From NCBI RefSeq assembly GCF_024171925.1, contig NZ_JAMTCO010000012.1:221912-285911 (forward strand): a DNA stretch of 64,000 nucleotides. The letters are read 5' to 3'. A program made the translations under genes and the position numbers. Of the stretch, positions 1 through 11,276 are shown one piece after another. How positions within the stretch are numbered: the first letter of the stretch is position 1; every line of letters starts with the position of its first letter. The stretch comes from Actinokineospora diospyrosa. GTDB taxonomy: Bacteria > Actinomycetota > Actinomycetes > Mycobacteriales > Pseudonocardiaceae. The notes below the pieces were generated by a model that had not been told where the DNA came from, did no database searches, and worked only from the letters and a program-made list of their open reading frames with translations.

Positions 1-624
1 CGAAGAGCTAGCTATGAACACGACGTCGGGTTCGCCTCGGGGGACTGGGGTTTTGAGGGTCTCTACGGTGGTGAACTGGGCTCTTAGAGCGGCTTCGAAG
101 GCCGGGCTGGCGGATGCGCTCCAGATGGCTAAGGTGCCGCCGGGGGTTAGGCGGGAATGGAGCAGCGTTAGGCCTGACGGGGAGTAGAGGGACGCGTTGT
201 CAGGGGAGAGGGTCCAGTCGGGGCCGTTGTCTATGTCTAGGCAGATGGCGTCGAACAGGGTGGGGGTGTTGTGGAGCCAGGGAACTAGGTCCGCCTGGAT
301 GCAGTACCTGGCCGCGGTGGGGTTGCCGAGGTGCTGGTGGTTCCACCGGATCACTGCTGGTTCGCGTTCTACGACGGTGATGTCGGTGAGGCCGAGGGTT
401 AGCGCTTCCTGAAGGGAGAAGCCAACTCCGAGGCCACCGATGAGCAGGCGGGGGCCTGGCATCCTGTTGGCGGCGGCGCGGACTAAGAGGCGTTCTGACT
501 CGCCCGCTCTCGTGTCCATCAGGAACATGCCGTCGGCGATGATCTCGTAGTGGCGGCCTGCTTGGCGTAGGACCAACTCGCCGCAGGCTCCTGTGACACT
601 GTCGATGATCCTGGGTGAGTCCAT
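1..624 (-). CDS. Spermidine synthase-like SAM-dependent methyltransferase fold protein (partial, 3' end off window)
   Basis: An open frame runs on the minus strand from an ATG at 624 to the left edge with no stop, so the C-terminus is missing. The start is preceded by a GGGAGG ribosome site (about 639-644). The visible 208 residues contain a nucleotide-binding glycine loop (LLIGGLGVGFSLQEAL, about residues 60-75), then an acidic residue after a beta strand (TVVEREP) and a DAICLDIDNGPDW segment. This is the arrangement of polyamine-synthase-like Rossmann proteins. Family members are often not true spermidine synthases, so the substrate is unknown. The start lies back to back with the kinase gene on the plus strand. 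Family call fairly secure; function open. Confidence 0.72.
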   Translation of the reverse strand, partial: MDSPRIIDSVTGACGELVLRQAGRHYEIIADGMFLMDTRAGESERLLVRAAANRMPGPRLLIGGLGVGFSLQEALTLGLTDITVVEREPAVIRWNHQHLGNPTAARYCIQADLVPWLHNTPTLFDAICLDIDNGPDWTLSPDNASLYSPSGLTLLHSRLTPGGTLAIWSASASPAFEAALRAQFTTVETLKTPVPRGEPDVVFIASSS

Positions 625-650
625 CGAAGTACATTCCTCCCGTGCATGTG

Positions 651-2042
651 ACTCCCCGCCCGCCGACGATCCCCGGGCTGACCCTCGCGGGCCCGCTCGG
701 CCAAGGCGGGTTCGGGACCGTCTTCTTGGCCCGCCAAGACCGGCTGCACCGCGATGTCGCCGTCAAGGTCGACAACCGGGTCCTGCAGACGGACCGCGAT
801 CGGGACCGGTTCCTCCGCGAGGCGCGTGCGGCCGCCCGGCTCTCGGGGCACCCGCACGTCGTCAACGTGTACGACGCTGGTGTGACCGCCGACGGCAGGC
901 CTTACATCGTCATGGAGCTGTGCACCGGCGGTTCCCTAGCCGACGTCCTGGCCCAGCGGGGGCGGCTGCCCACTGACGAGGTTATCGAGATGGGCGCCCG
1001 GCTCGCTGACGCTCTTGCGCAGGCGCACCACGTGGGGATCCTGCACCGGGACATCAAGCCCGCGAACATCCTGGTCAACGCTTTCGGCGCGGTTAAGCTC
1101 GCGGATTTCGGCCTAGCGGCGATTCTCGACGCGCATGCAGAGAGCACAGTGACCGTTGGCGCACTTAGTCCCTACTACGCCGCGCCTGAGGTCTTCGCGC
1201 ATGCGGCGCCTAGCGCGGCCGGTGACATCTACTCGCTGGCAGCGACCCTCTACACCCTCGCCGCAGGTACTCGGCCGCGCGATATCCCCTGGCCTGCGCA
1301 GTCTCTGGACGGGCTCATCGCGGCCTTACGGTCCCCGGTAGCACCAATCGCGGATGCACCGCCTGCGCTCAACGCAGCGCTGCTCAACGCACTTGCCGCC
1401 GACTCGTCCAGGCGCACCACCAACGCCGCGTACCTACGGGACGAGCTTGATGGTCTTAGGCCCATCCGGCCACTTCCACGAGTGTCGAGCAACCGTGCGC
1501 GAGCAGTAAGGATCGCCGCAGCCGTGTTGGCCGTGCCGGTGCTCTTGGCGGCGGGGTACTTCGGTCGTTCTCTTACGAAGCAGGACACCACGCAGGCCCA
1601 GTCAGGGGGGCCGCAGACCACATCCGAGGCTCCGCAGGCTGCCGCGGTGCCGCCAGGTATGGCTGCCTGCGCGGACAGCGCGAAGAACGGCTTCTGCGTT
1701 GCCGACAAGTGCTTCGGTGGCTTGGTGAACATCGCCGATGTCGACATCAAGGCGAGGCCGACCGACTGCGCCGAGGACCACAGCTGGCAGGCGTTCGCGG
1801 GCACCTGGCTCCCCAAAGAGGCCTCGGACATGACCGGCACCGACATCGCCGCGTTGCCCGAGGTCAAGGGCATCTGCACGGCCGAGGTGATGGCTGCCCG
1901 CACCGTCGCCGGTGCGACCACCACGGGCTGGCAGATCGAGATCTTGCCGAGCGAAACGGGCAGCCCGGATCGCCCGTACCTGTACTGTTTGGCCCGGCCA
2001 GAGGACGGCGAGCCCAAGGGAAGCGTCTTCACGACCGGCTAA
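651..2042 (+). CDS. Membrane-anchored serine/threonine protein kinase with Cys-containing extracytoplasmic domain
   Basis: Hanks-type kinase. Visible landmarks, counted from a GTG at 651, are the glycine loop GQGGFGTV (about residue 17), the VAVKV lysine (about 38), HRDIKPAN catalytic loop (about 131), DFGLA (about 152) and an APEV segment. One transmembrane helix lies near residues 284-306. About 155 residues follow outside the membrane, with at least six Cys and a CAEDHSWQAF stretch reminiscent of septum-formation-type ectodomains. There are no PASTA repeats, so the ligand is unknown. The frame stays open to a GTG at 615, but that start would overlap the start codon of the divergent methyltransferase, so 645 or 651 is preferred. 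No clear ribosome site decides this. Confidence 0.85.
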   Translation, partial: TPRPPTIPGLTLAGPLGQGGFGTVFLARQDRLHRDVAVKVDNRVLQTDRDRDRFLREARAAARLSGHPHVVNVYDAGVTADGRPYIVMELCTGGSLADVLAQRGRLPTDEVIEMGARLADALAQAHHVGILHRDIKPANILVNAFGAVKLADFGLAAILDAHAESTVTVGALSPYYAAPEVFAHAAPSAAGDIYSLAATLYTLAAGTRPRDIPWPAQSLDGLIAALRSPVAPIADAPPALNAALLNALAADSSRRTTNAAYLRDELDGLRPIRPLPRVSSNRARAVRIAAAVLAVPVLLAAGYFGRSLTKQDTTQAQSGGPQTTSEAPQAAAVPPGMAACADSAKNGFCVADKCFGGLVNIADVDIKARPTDCAEDHSWQAFAGTWLPKEASDMTGTDIAALPEVKGICTAEVMAARTVAGATTTGWQIEILPSETGSPDRPYLYCLARPEDGEPKGSVFTTG

Positions 2043-2093
2043 CCCGGCAAACCGGATAACCTGGACTCTCACCCACTCTCCCCAGGGGGCACA

Positions 2094-2462
2094 GTGCGAC
2101 ACCGGCTGACCACCGCGCTCACCGCGGCGGCCCTTCTCGGCGCGCTCACCGCGTGTCAAGCCGTCCAGGACGCCAGCAACGCCGCGGACAAGACCAGTAT
2201 CTGCCTCGAGGCGCTCCGACTGGCGAACTTCACCCCGAGCACGCAGAACCTCGAGCAGACCGCCGCAGACGCCAAGAAGACCTCGGAAGACCTCACCGGC
2301 CTCGCCGAGCGCGCCGCGGACACGACGCTGCGCGACGCCATCAACGGCATGGCCGAGCAGGTCCAGTCGTTGAGCGTGCCCAACCTCGACCCGACCTCGG
2401 TCACCAGTTGGGCCCAGCAGAAGCTGAACGCCTTCAACACCTTGGCCCAGGCCTGCGCCTGA
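2094..2462 (+). CDS. Small secreted lipoprotein, function unknown
   Basis: A 122-aa protein starting at GTG 2094, 51 bp after the kinase stop on the same strand, so probably co-transcribed. It has a signal peptide with lipobox LTAC (about residues 18-21), predicting a diacylglyceryl-cysteine anchor on the outer face of the membrane. The rest is helical, acidic and Ala-rich, with repeated Glu/Lys/Asp heptad-like spacing, and contains one further pair of Cys. Nothing in it points to an enzyme. Its position right after a sensor kinase makes an envelope role plausible, but this is inference. A strong terminator follows the stop. Confidence 0.75.
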   Translation: MRHRLTTALTAAALLGALTACQAVQDASNAADKTSICLEALRLANFTPSTQNLEQTAADAKKTSEDLTGLAERAADTTLRDAINGMAEQVQSLSVPNLDPTSVTSWAQQKLNAFNTLAQACA

Positions 2463-2469
2463 GTCGAGA

Positions 2470-2508
2470 AAGCCGACGGCCGCCTGGTGCGCAGGCGGCC
2501 GTCGGCTT
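2470..2508 (+). terminator. Intrinsic terminator after kinase-lipoprotein unit
   Basis: Perfect inverted repeat with 16-bp arms AAGCCGACGGCCGCCT / AGGCGGCCGTCGGCTT around a 7-nt loop, beginning 8 bp past the lipoprotein stop. It has no long T tract; TTCG follows the right arm. Confidence 0.8.
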
Positions 2509-2581
2509 CGCTATAGGTACGCAGTCCACCTGCCCACCCCCTCAGTGATCCGTCCACATCGGTCAGGGTTGGCAGTGCGGA

Positions 2582-2986
2582 TCAGACGTTGGTGATCTCC
2601 TCGATGAGGGCGTCGATGTCGAAGAAGTCCGCCTCGCCGCCCAGCGGGACCATGGCGGTGGTGGTGGCGAAGAACGCCTGCACCGCGGCGTGGTCGAGCT
2701 CGAGCACGGCGTGGCCGTCGGGGGACTCGATCTCCAGGGCCAGCACGGCGCGGCCGCCGCTGGTGACCGGGGCCAACCGGACGTCGCCGTCGCCAGCGGC
2801 GCGGACCAGGCCCTCGGCGAGCAGGTCGCGGCCGAAGATCCACTCGACCCAGCGGTCGGCGTCGGCCTGGAAGGCGGCGATGACGGTGTAGGGCTCGGTG
2901 GCCCGGTAGGTCCAGCGCGAGCGGACAGGAGTGCTGCCGCCGTAGTGCGAGATGATCTGCTCGGTGTGCTCGGCGTCGTTGGTCAT
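2582..2986 (-). CDS. SsgA-like sporulation/cell division protein (SALP family)
   Basis: 134-aa SsgA/SsgB-family protein, found in morphologically complex actinomycetes where members recruit or position the division and peptidoglycan machinery during sporulation. The family core is plain: a PYTVIAAF strand, then WVEWIFGRDLLAEGL near residues 46-60 (Streptomyces SsgB has the close match TVEWVFARDLLAEGL), then GDGDVR. The ATG at 2986 has an AGGAGG ribosome site 7 bases upstream. It is a monocistronic unit facing the lipoprotein gene across the terminator. Which SALP paralogue it corresponds to cannot be decided here. Confidence 0.9.
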   Translation of the reverse strand: MTNDAEHTEQIISHYGGSTPVRSRWTYRATEPYTVIAAFQADADRWVEWIFGRDLLAEGLVRAAGDGDVRLAPVTSGGRAVLALEIESPDGHAVLELDHAAVQAFFATTTAMVPLGGEADFFDIDALIEEITNV

Positions 2987-3399
2987 CTCGTGCCTCCTGT
3001 CCTGGCGTTCGCGCGTCGGGTTGGCGAACCTTCAGCAGGGAAACGCATCTGGCGGCAGCCCGTGATGCCAACCGGCTTAGGTTCACGCTATCGGGGCATA
3101 CAGCCTCGTTCGGGCCACGATTTGACCCGCATTCGATGCTCGTCTCCGGTTAACCGGGCGACACCGCAACCCATTAGTGGAACTTTCCCTCCTGCTCCAT
3201 CCTCAGCAGGCCCGCGCATCCAGACTCCACAGGCCACCTAACGGGCAACCAAGTGGACTGTCCACAGGGTCGCCGAGCACTCGCTGCCTCGGCCACAGCT
3301 GTAAGACGGACATAGAGCGGCTAAGTGACGTCAACAGCGAGCAGCGAGCTAGGACCAAGTTGGTCATGCCCAGGTGCGGTGGCCCCAAGGGGGCAGGAA
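2987..3399. other. Intergenic region of about 410 bp
   Basis: No convincing reading frame on either strand. It should hold the promoter of the SsgA-like gene (minus strand, left end). A perfect 13-nt palindrome GTGGACTGTCCAC lies at 3253-3265 and is the only structure I can point to. GC content looks lower than in the flanking genes. Confidence 0.5.
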
Positions 3400-3828
3400 C
3401 TACTTGCAGATGGGGATCTCGTCGTCCGTGGGGTGGAAAATAACCTCCGACGGCTTTCCGATGATGGTTGCCGGCTCTACCTTGAACCGTAATGTCCGGT
3501 CATCGAGGAGAACTACGCGTCCTGAGATGAACCCGTCGTTTGTGGCCTTGCCGTCTGGGCCGGGGGCACGCTCGGGATCTGGCCATTCACGCTCAGCGAC
3601 CCAGTTCTGGCCGGCGAAGGTCAAGTACTTGATGCCGCAGTGAGTAAGAAGCCGGTACGGCACTGACTCCCCTACCTGCACAAACGGCACAGGAGCGCCC
3701 ATCGCGCTAGAGGCGTTGGAAGTCGAAGACGGGTCTAATGCGCCAGGTAAGGGAGTGGCTTCAGGCGTGGTGCATGCGGCTAGGGTGAAAACAGCCCCCA
3801 GCAAGGCACAAGTTGCCCGAGCCGCCAT
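3400..3828 (-). CDS. Putative lipoprotein, function unknown
   Basis: 142-aa protein with a signal peptide and lipobox LAAC (about residues 16-19) followed by a Pro/Ser/Thr-rich linker. The mature part contains PYRLLTHCGIKYLTFAGQNW and a FKVEP strand. This Cys-Gly-containing beta-rich segment recurs, as I recall, in uncharacterised secreted actinobacterial proteins. Base composition and codon use are less GC-biased than in most neighbours (for example ACG, ATA and AGC codons), which may mean a recently acquired or weakly expressed gene. There is no operon partner. Lipoprotein call good; function unknown. Confidence 0.7.
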   Translation of the reverse strand: MAARATCALLGAVFTLAACTTPEATPLPGALDPSSTSNASSAMGAPVPFVQVGESVPYRLLTHCGIKYLTFAGQNWVAEREWPDPERAPGPDGKATNDGFISGRVVLLDDRTLRFKVEPATIIGKPSEVIFHPTDDEIPICK

Positions 3829-3883
3829 TAGTACTCCCCCATCGGTTAGCGCTACCGGCTCCAGACTCTCATAGCCAGCTATG

Positions 3884-4699
3884 TCAGCCCAGAATCGCCT
3901 CCGCCACTTGGTCGGCCAACGCCGAAGTAGCCGCTGCGATGCCTGACCAGCGGCGGGTCAGGTCGGGATCGAAGTCCAGCGGCCTGCCGTTGGCGTCGAT
4001 GACAGCGCCACCGGCGGCGGGTACGAGAACCAGCGCGGCGGCGAGGTCAACGATCCGCAGTGTGTCCGACCCCGGGTCGGCGAAAGCGTCTACCGACCCC
4101 TCCGCGACCAGGGCGGTCTCCAGGCAGGTAGTGCCAAGGATGCGCAGCCGCCCGGCACGGGAGGCGACCCGCTGCCAGGAGTCGCCGTTGTTGCGCTTCG
4201 GCCGCAGCAGCGACACCGCCGCGCCGTCTAGCGTCGTGCGGCCCGAGGTGCGGTACGAAGTGGACTGGCCTACCCGGGCCCACCAGACCCGGCCTGTGTC
4301 CAACCACACCGTCATCGCCTCCACGGCGATGGAGTCCCGCGCGAGTACGCCGGAGAAGCACGACAGCGGCACCCCCGACGCGGCGTTAGAAGAACCGTCG
4401 AGCGGGTCGACAACGAGGGTGGTCGAAGAACCGTTGTCGATGAAACCGGCCTCTTCGGACAAGAGGTTGACGCGGTTGCTCTGCGCGGACTCGGCGATGG
4501 CGTCTTCGACGAGGGAGTCCACGAACATCGTGGGCGTGCCGTCCGCGCCCATCGCGACCTCTTCGGCCAGCTGGGGCCGGGTGTGCAGGCGACGCGCGGT
4601 CCGGTAGGCGGTGACGGCCGCGTGAGCGGCATCAGCCAAGGCAGGGCTAACGCTCGCCGGTAACAACGGCTCGGGGACTGGCCACGGGATGAAGGTCAC
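3884..4699 (-). CDS. Inositol monophosphatase family protein
   Basis: Mg-dependent phosphatase family (inositol-1-phosphatase, FBPase-like, CysQ). Motif 1 residues are seen in LLSEEAG and in the metal-binding signature VVDPLDGSSNAASG. The C-terminal motif is RIVDLAAAL followed by PAAGG, where most family members have W-D. The start is set at GTG 4699: frames open further upstream would read through the malate dehydrogenase terminator hairpin at 4721-4754. The gene lies downstream of mdh on the same strand but is separated by that terminator, so it is probably expressed separately or by read-through. The substrate cannot be told from sequence. Confidence 0.85.
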   Translation of the reverse strand: MTFIPWPVPEPLLPASVSPALADAAHAAVTAYRTARRLHTRPQLAEEVAMGADGTPTMFVDSLVEDAIAESAQSNRVNLLSEEAGFIDNGSSTTLVVDPLDGSSNAASGVPLSCFSGVLARDSIAVEAMTVWLDTGRVWWARVGQSTSYRTSGRTTLDGAAVSLLRPKRNNGDSWQRVASRAGRLRILGTTCLETALVAEGSVDAFADPGSDTLRIVDLAAALVLVPAAGGAVIDANGRPLDFDPDLTRRWSGIAAATSALADQVAEAILG

Positions 4700-4720
4700 C
4701 TCAGCACCGTAAAACACAGC

Positions 4721-4754
4721 GGCGGCCCCCACCGTGGAAACAGTGGGGGCCGCC
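4721..4754 (-). terminator. Intrinsic terminator downstream of mdh
   Basis: Perfect 12-bp stem (GGCGGCCCCCAC / GTGGGGGCCGCC) with a 10-nt loop. On the minus strand it is followed by GCTGTGTTTT, giving a T-rich tail right after the mdh stop at 4764. Confidence 0.88.
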
Positions 4755-4763
4755 GCGGGCAAC

Positions 4764-6795
<2,032 letters not shown>

Positions 6796-6806
<11 letters not shown>

Positions 6807-7098
6807 GCCAGCCGCCCTCGATGGTCAGCGCGACGGCGATCACCACGAACCCGAACAGGCCGTAGAGCAGGACGTCGACGGCCCGGCCGCGGATGGCGAC
6901 CAGCCCGGCCTGCTCGTCGCGCAGCAGCACCCGCAGGCCCGCGGCGAGCAGCAGGGCGAGGCCGATCCAGACGGTGCCCTCGCGCCAGGAGAACTGGATG
7001 ATCCGGACCAGGCCGAGCACGACGACGGCCATGACCAGGGCGAACGGCAGGTGCACCAGCGCGGGGTGCTTGCCGCCGCGCTGCGGGCCGTCGTTCAC
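6796..7098 (-). CDS. DUF3017 small membrane protein
   Basis: 100-aa protein with three predicted transmembrane helices ([53 protein letters not shown]). DUF3017 proteins are typically encoded directly after folD in actinobacteria, as here: its ATG overlaps the folD stop in an ATGA arrangement, so translation is probably coupled. No biochemical role is known to me. The stop side overlaps the convergent regulator gene. Confidence 0.85.
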
Positions 7099-7949
7099 GC
7101 GCGCAGGCTCCGCTCCGCCGCCTCCACGGTGTTGCGCAGCAGCATCGCGATGGTCATCGGGCCGACCCCGCCCGGCATCGGCGCCAGCCAGCCCGCGACC
7201 TCGCGGACGTCCTCGTGCACGTCGCCGACCAGGCCCGCCTCGGTGCGGGTGACGCCGACGTCGAGCACGGCGGCGCCGGGCTTGATCATGTCGGCGGTGA
7301 TCAGGCCCGCGTTGCCCGCGGCGGCCACGACGATGTCGGCGCGGCGGACCTCGGCCGCGAGGTCCTTGGTGCCGGTGTGGCAGAGGGTGACGGTGGCGTT
7401 CTCGCTGCGGCGGGTCAGCAGCAGCCCCAAGGGGCGGCCGACGGTGACGCCGCGGCCGACGACGGTCACCCGCGCGCCCGCGAGGGGAACGTCGTAGCGG
7501 CGTAGTAGCTCGACAATGCCGACGGGGGTGCAGGGCAGCGGGCCAGCGTCGCCCAAGACGAGCTTGCCGAGGCTGACCGGGTGCAGGCCGTCGGAGTCCT
7601 TGGTCGGGTCGATCCGCTCCAGCACACGCCCCTGGTCGAGGTGGCCAGGCAGCGGCAACTGGACCAGGTAGCCGGTGCAGTCACGGTTGGCGTTGAGCTC
7701 GTCGATGACCGCTTCGAGCTCGGCCTGCGTAGTGTGCGCGGGCAGGTCACGGCGGATCGAGTTAAGACCGATCTTCTTGCAGAAGTTGTGCTTGCTGCGC
7801 ACGTAAGCGTGCGAGCCGGGGTCGTCGCCGACGAGCACCGTGCCCAGCCCGGGGACGATGCCGCGCTCGGCGAGGGCGGCGACCCGGACGCGGAGTTCGT
7901 CGAGGATCGCGTTGCGGGTGGCCTTGCCGTCAAGGATCGTCGCGGTCAC
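7095..7949 (-). CDS. folD: Bifunctional methylenetetrahydrofolate dehydrogenase/cyclohydrolase
   Basis: Interconverts 5,10-methylene-, methenyl- and 10-formyl-tetrahydrofolate, supplying one-carbon units for purines and formyl-Met. It has the usual about 285-aa length. Visible are the [13 protein letters not shown] active-site segment (Tyr and Lys of the family), QLPLPGHLD, and the NADP loop [16 protein letters not shown]; many homologues read GRS where this has GRG. A frame opens at ATG 7958, but AGAGG sits directly against that ATG. The GTG at 7949 is spaced correctly (9 bases) and gives the familiar N-terminus [12 protein letters not shown], so 7949 is preferred. Confidence 0.95.
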   Translation of the reverse strand: MTATILDGKATRNAILDELRVRVAALAERGIVPGLGTVLVGDDPGSHAYVRSKHNFCKKIGLNSIRRDLPAHTTQAELEAVIDELNANRDCTGYLVQLPLPGHLDQGRVLERIDPTKDSDGLHPVSLGKLVLGDAGPLPCTPVGIVELLRRYDVPLAGARVTVVGRGVTVGRPLGLLLTRRSENATVTLCHTGTKDLAAEVRRADIVVAAAGNAGLITADMIKPGAAVLDVGVTRTEAGLVGDVHEDVREVAGWLAPMPGGVGPMTIAMLLRNTVEAAERSLRA

Positions 7950-7965
7950 GGTGGTCATCCTCTCA

Positions 7966-8919
7966 CTAGGTCCGCCGGCCCTTGAGTGGGCGGCCACTGG
8001 GTATCGAGGCCACCCCGGCCGCCAAGAGCGTGACCACGACGCCGACCAGCGTGGCGGGCTCTATGCCCGGCCCGGTCAGGTCGAACAACACCGCGCCAGC
8101 GATCTGACCGGAGATCATGCCCAGGCTCACCATGAGCACGCCGATGAACCGCACGGCGAACACGCTCGCTGACACGCCCAAGACTCCAAGCGCTCCGCCC
8201 ACGTAGAGGATCGCGTCGGGCGGCAGGGCTGTCGGGAAACCTCGGACCACAGCGTCGACAACGCACGCTAGAGCCAGCCCGAGAGTGCCTACGCCAAAGT
8301 TGACCAGCGAAGCGACGCTGACGCTACCTGCGACGACGCGCACTCGTCCGTTCACTGCCTGGGCCCATCCGAGCCCAAAGCCACCTAGAGCCGGGATCAA
8401 CGACAGCCACAGCCGCGAGGGCGAGTCGAACTCGTCCGACACCGCGGCGGTGACCGCGGCGACCGCGAGCACGGCGCCGATCGCCCGGGTCGGCGTGATG
8501 GGCCGAGGTCCGCCTGGCCCGAGCCCAGCACGGTCCACCAAGAGTCCGCTGACCACCTGCCCACACACTGCGGCGACGGTGAACATGGCCACCCCTAGGA
8601 CGGACACGGTGAGGCCTTGCGAGGTGACGAAGAAGGCCCCGGCAGCGCCGCCCAGGCACTGCCACGGGCGCAAGCGACTCTCGCGAACAGCGGAGAACAC
8701 CTTCGGTAGCCCTGCCCGCGAGCCGGGCGACACAGCGACAACCACGATGAGGATGAGGAAGCCCACCGTGAAGGAGATGAGCGCCGCGAACAGCCCGTCG
8801 TGGATGTGCGCCGCTAACTGGCCGTTCACCCTGCTCTGCGTGGCGAGCGCGACTCCACCTAGGACAGTGACGGTGACCGCGAGGGACCGGGCGAGAGCAG
8901 GCCGGTTCGCTAGATCCAT
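7966..8919 (-). CDS. DMT-superfamily transporter of the DUF606/YdcZ type (two-repeat form)
   Basis: About 317-aa integral membrane protein with around ten hydrophobic helices. It is built as two related halves: each begins with a segment of the type RVNGQLA / QAVNGRVR followed by SFTVGF / NFGVGT, the pattern of YdcZ-family proteins, which are single-repeat in many bacteria. The substrate is unknown. The ATG at 8919 lies inside the 3' end of the upstream regulator gene (10-bp overlap), so the two are probably translationally coupled and the regulator may control this exporter. Confidence 0.8.
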   Translation of the reverse strand: MDLANRPALARSLAVTVTVLGGVALATQSRVNGQLAAHIHDGLFAALISFTVGFLILIVVVAVSPGSRAGLPKVFSAVRESRLRPWQCLGGAAGAFFVTSQGLTVSVLGVAMFTVAAVCGQVVSGLLVDRAGLGPGGPRPITPTRAIGAVLAVAAVTAAVSDEFDSPSRLWLSLIPALGGFGLGWAQAVNGRVRVVAGSVSVASLVNFGVGTLGLALACVVDAVVRGFPTALPPDAILYVGGALGVLGVSASVFAVRFIGVLMVSLGMISGQIAGAVLFDLTGPGIEPATLVGVVVTLLAAGVASIPSGRPLKGRRT

Positions 8920-9896
8920 CGGTGCCGCACAGCGTGGACGGCTAACTGGAACCGGGAGGTGGCACCAGCGTGGTCCATCAGCCGCTGGAGGTGCCGGAAC
9001 ACGGTGCGACGGCTCACCCCGAGCTGCCGGGCGATGGAGTCGTCGTTGGCGCCCGCTGCGAGAAGACCGAGCAAGCGCTGCTCTATTGGCAGGACCGGCG
9101 ACGGCGCTCTTGCGCCAGCGTGCAGCGGTACCGCCAACCGCCACGAAGCCTCGAACAGACCTATTAGGGCCGACAGGAGACTGCTCGGGCGGACGACTAG
9201 GAGCGAGCGATTCACATCGGCCTCCGCTACCGGTAGCGACACCGTGGCGAACTGCTGGTCGACGATGGTCAGCTTCACGGGCACCTCTGGCAGCACCCTG
9301 GCCTGCTCCCCCGCGGCCACACACGGCTGGATGTTCTGCGCGTAGCGGCCGGGGTCCTCAATGGCCGCACGCGCGTAGACGACCTTGTAGGTCACTTCGC
9401 CGCGAGCGAGCTGCTCAAGCTCAGCGTTGTTGACGTGGCCTTCGGTGAAATACGGCGGCGAGTCGAGCCTGCGGATCTCCTTGCGCGCACTGAGCTCCAT
9501 CTGCTGTATGCGCTGGGCGATAGCGGTGCCGGTGACAACCTCGATGAGGTCGTCGGTGCGCTGAGGAGACACAGCGCGCCGGAAGGTGTCGTAGGCGTTG
9601 AGGGTGGCGACCCTCGCTTGCTCCAGTTCGGACTCACGGCGACGGCTCAGGATCTGCAGCCCACTGGCAGGCGGTACCGGGGTGACGACCTTGCCGTCCA
9701 CACCCCCCGCCCCGACCAAACCCGCGTCGACGAGGGTGCGCACGGCAGGGCTAACGGTGCCGATCGGCTCGGCCAGTCCTAGGCAGACCTGTTCAACCGT
9801 GGATGGACCGGTGTGCAGCAGGTAGAGGTAGGCGCGGATCTCATCGTCCGGCAGGCCCAACCTGCTCAGGTGCGGCGTGAGGTCGCCATCGGACAT
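8910..9896 (-). CDS. Transcriptional regulator with TrmB-like N-terminal and LuxR-type C-terminal HTH
   Basis: About 328 aa. The N-terminal 75 residues (LSRLGLPDDEIRAYLYLLHTG, later VRTLVDAGLV) look like a TrmB/winged-helix module. The centre resembles a ligand or phospholipase-D-like sensor region. The C-terminus (IEQRLLGLLAAGANDDSIARQLGVSRRTVFRHLQRL) is a LuxR/GerE helix-turn-helix. This two-HTH design is a recognised actinomycete class, often near export or secondary-metabolite genes. The start at ATG 9896 follows a GGGAGG ribosome site 8 bases upstream. Coupled to the DMT transporter downstream. Confidence 0.8.
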   Translation of the reverse strand: MSDGDLTPHLSRLGLPDDEIRAYLYLLHTGPSTVEQVCLGLAEPIGTVSPAVRTLVDAGLVGAGGVDGKVVTPVPPASGLQILSRRRESELEQARVATLNAYDTFRRAVSPQRTDDLIEVVTGTAIAQRIQQMELSARKEIRRLDSPPYFTEGHVNNAELEQLARGEVTYKVVYARAAIEDPGRYAQNIQPCVAAGEQARVLPEVPVKLTIVDQQFATVSLPVAEADVNRSLLVVRPSSLLSALIGLFEASWRLAVPLHAGARAPSPVLPIEQRLLGLLAAGANDDSIARQLGVSRRTVFRHLQRLMDHAGATSRFQLAVHAVRHRWI

Positions 9897-9955
9897 GCTT
9901 GTTCCTCCCGGTGGGGCCGCAGCAGGTTGGCACAGATGAGACGTTGACACAAACA

Positions 9956-11212
9956 TCACCCCGTGCTGATCTGCCTGCTGGGATCCGGCACCGCCATGGC
10001 GAAGAGGGCGGCCACTACGGCGAGCACCGCGGCCGCCCCGGCAGCCGCCCCTGGACCGATGTGATCAAGCAGCCACCCGGCCACCGGCAGCGTCAACGCC
10101 GAGCCCAGGGTCGCCGCCGTCATGACCCAGCCGAACACCTCCGCCGTCCGCCCCGCCGGGGCGAGTTCGCCGATGCGCACGTTCGTCGCCGCCAGCGCCG
10201 GGGCCACAGCGACACCGCCGACGGCGAGGACCACCCCGATCAGCCAGACAGACCCATCAGTCGCGGGCGGCAGCACCGGGACCAAGGCCGCGAACCCGAG
10301 GGCCATGAGCGCGATCCGCAGCGCCAACCTCGGCGGCGCGGTCTTCGCCCCGATGTACAGGCCACCGAGGAGTGACCCGATCGACCACACGGCCAGCAGC
10401 GCACCGGCGGCGGCCGAGGTGCCGTAGTCCCGCGCCCAGGCCACGACCGCCATGTCCATGATCGTCAGCGGGGCGATGACGCAGAGGCTCATGGTCAGCG
10501 CGGCCCGCATGCCATGGGCGCGCAGCACCGACCCTGGCGCGCGGTGCTCGCGCTCTATAGGCGCGCGCAATCCGACCCGATGCATAGCCAAGGCGAACCC
10601 AACCGAGCCCGCGAGCGCCAACCCCGCGCAGGTGAACGTGCCTGCTCGGCCGCCCCCGACCGCCACCACGGCAGCGATGAGTACCGGACCGACTACCCAG
10701 AGCAACTCCTGGAGTGTGGCCTCTACGGTGAGAACCGACCTGCGCGCGGCAAGGTCATCAGTCAGTCTTGGCCACGCCGCTCGTGCGATCTGGGTCACGG
10801 GGGGTTGGGCCAGTCCAGTCACCAAAGCGGCCGCGGCGGCTATCGGCCACCAGCGCGGCCCCACCAGGGAAGGTGCTAGAGCGAGCGCGCAGAGACCCGT
10901 CGCGTAGGCGAGAGAAATGGCGATCAAGAGCCGCGACGGGTCACCCTGGTCGGCAGATCTACCCCGCAATGGGCCACCGACGGCTACACCCACCGTGTAG
11001 AGGCCGGCTACGACCCCCGACGCGACGTACGAGCCGGTCCACCCGGCAACGAGGAAAGTGGTGGCCAGAGGAGTACCCGGCAGGTGCAGCCTGCCCAGCA
11101 GTGACCAGACGAGCACGCTCGGCAGACCGCGGACGGTGAGGAGTTGACGATATGGGCCCAGCACGTGGTCACTGTGCCCCACACCCCCGACTGGCTGATA
11201 ACGGTATGTCAT
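9956..11212 (-). CDS. Major facilitator superfamily transporter
   Basis: About 418 aa with roughly 12 hydrophobic helices and an RGRSADQGDPSRLL loop 2-3 segment (variant of the MFS G-x3-D-R-x2-GR signature). A paired GRTAEVFGW segment lies in the second half. It resembles drug/efflux MFS proteins, but the substrate is unknown. The start chosen is ATG 11212; no strong ribosome site is present and an internal GTG is possible. It lies upstream of the regulator/DMT pair on the same strand with a 59-bp gap, and divergent to the TNT gene with only about 65 bp between them. Confidence 0.82.
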   Translation of the reverse strand: MTYRYQPVGGVGHSDHVLGPYRQLLTVRGLPSVLVWSLLGRLHLPGTPLATTFLVAGWTGSYVASGVVAGLYTVGVAVGGPLRGRSADQGDPSRLLIAISLAYATGLCALALAPSLVGPRWWPIAAAAALVTGLAQPPVTQIARAAWPRLTDDLAARRSVLTVEATLQELLWVVGPVLIAAVVAVGGGRAGTFTCAGLALAGSVGFALAMHRVGLRAPIEREHRAPGSVLRAHGMRAALTMSLCVIAPLTIMDMAVVAWARDYGTSAAAGALLAVWSIGSLLGGLYIGAKTAPPRLALRIALMALGFAALVPVLPPATDGSVWLIGVVLAVGGVAVAPALAATNVRIGELAPAGRTAEVFGWVMTAATLGSALTLPVAGWLLDHIGPGAAAGAAAVLAVVAALFAMAVPDPSRQISTG

Positions 11213-11276
11213 TGTCGCTGGCAGACCGGTACCCCTCGATCCACCGTATGCCGAAGGCATGCCCCCAGGAGAAGAT

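Noticed and set aside
3177..3443. Possible small plus-strand gene in the 2987-3399 gap
   Set aside because: Runs into the antisense of the lipoprotein gene, has no ribosome site and a composition unlike coding DNA.
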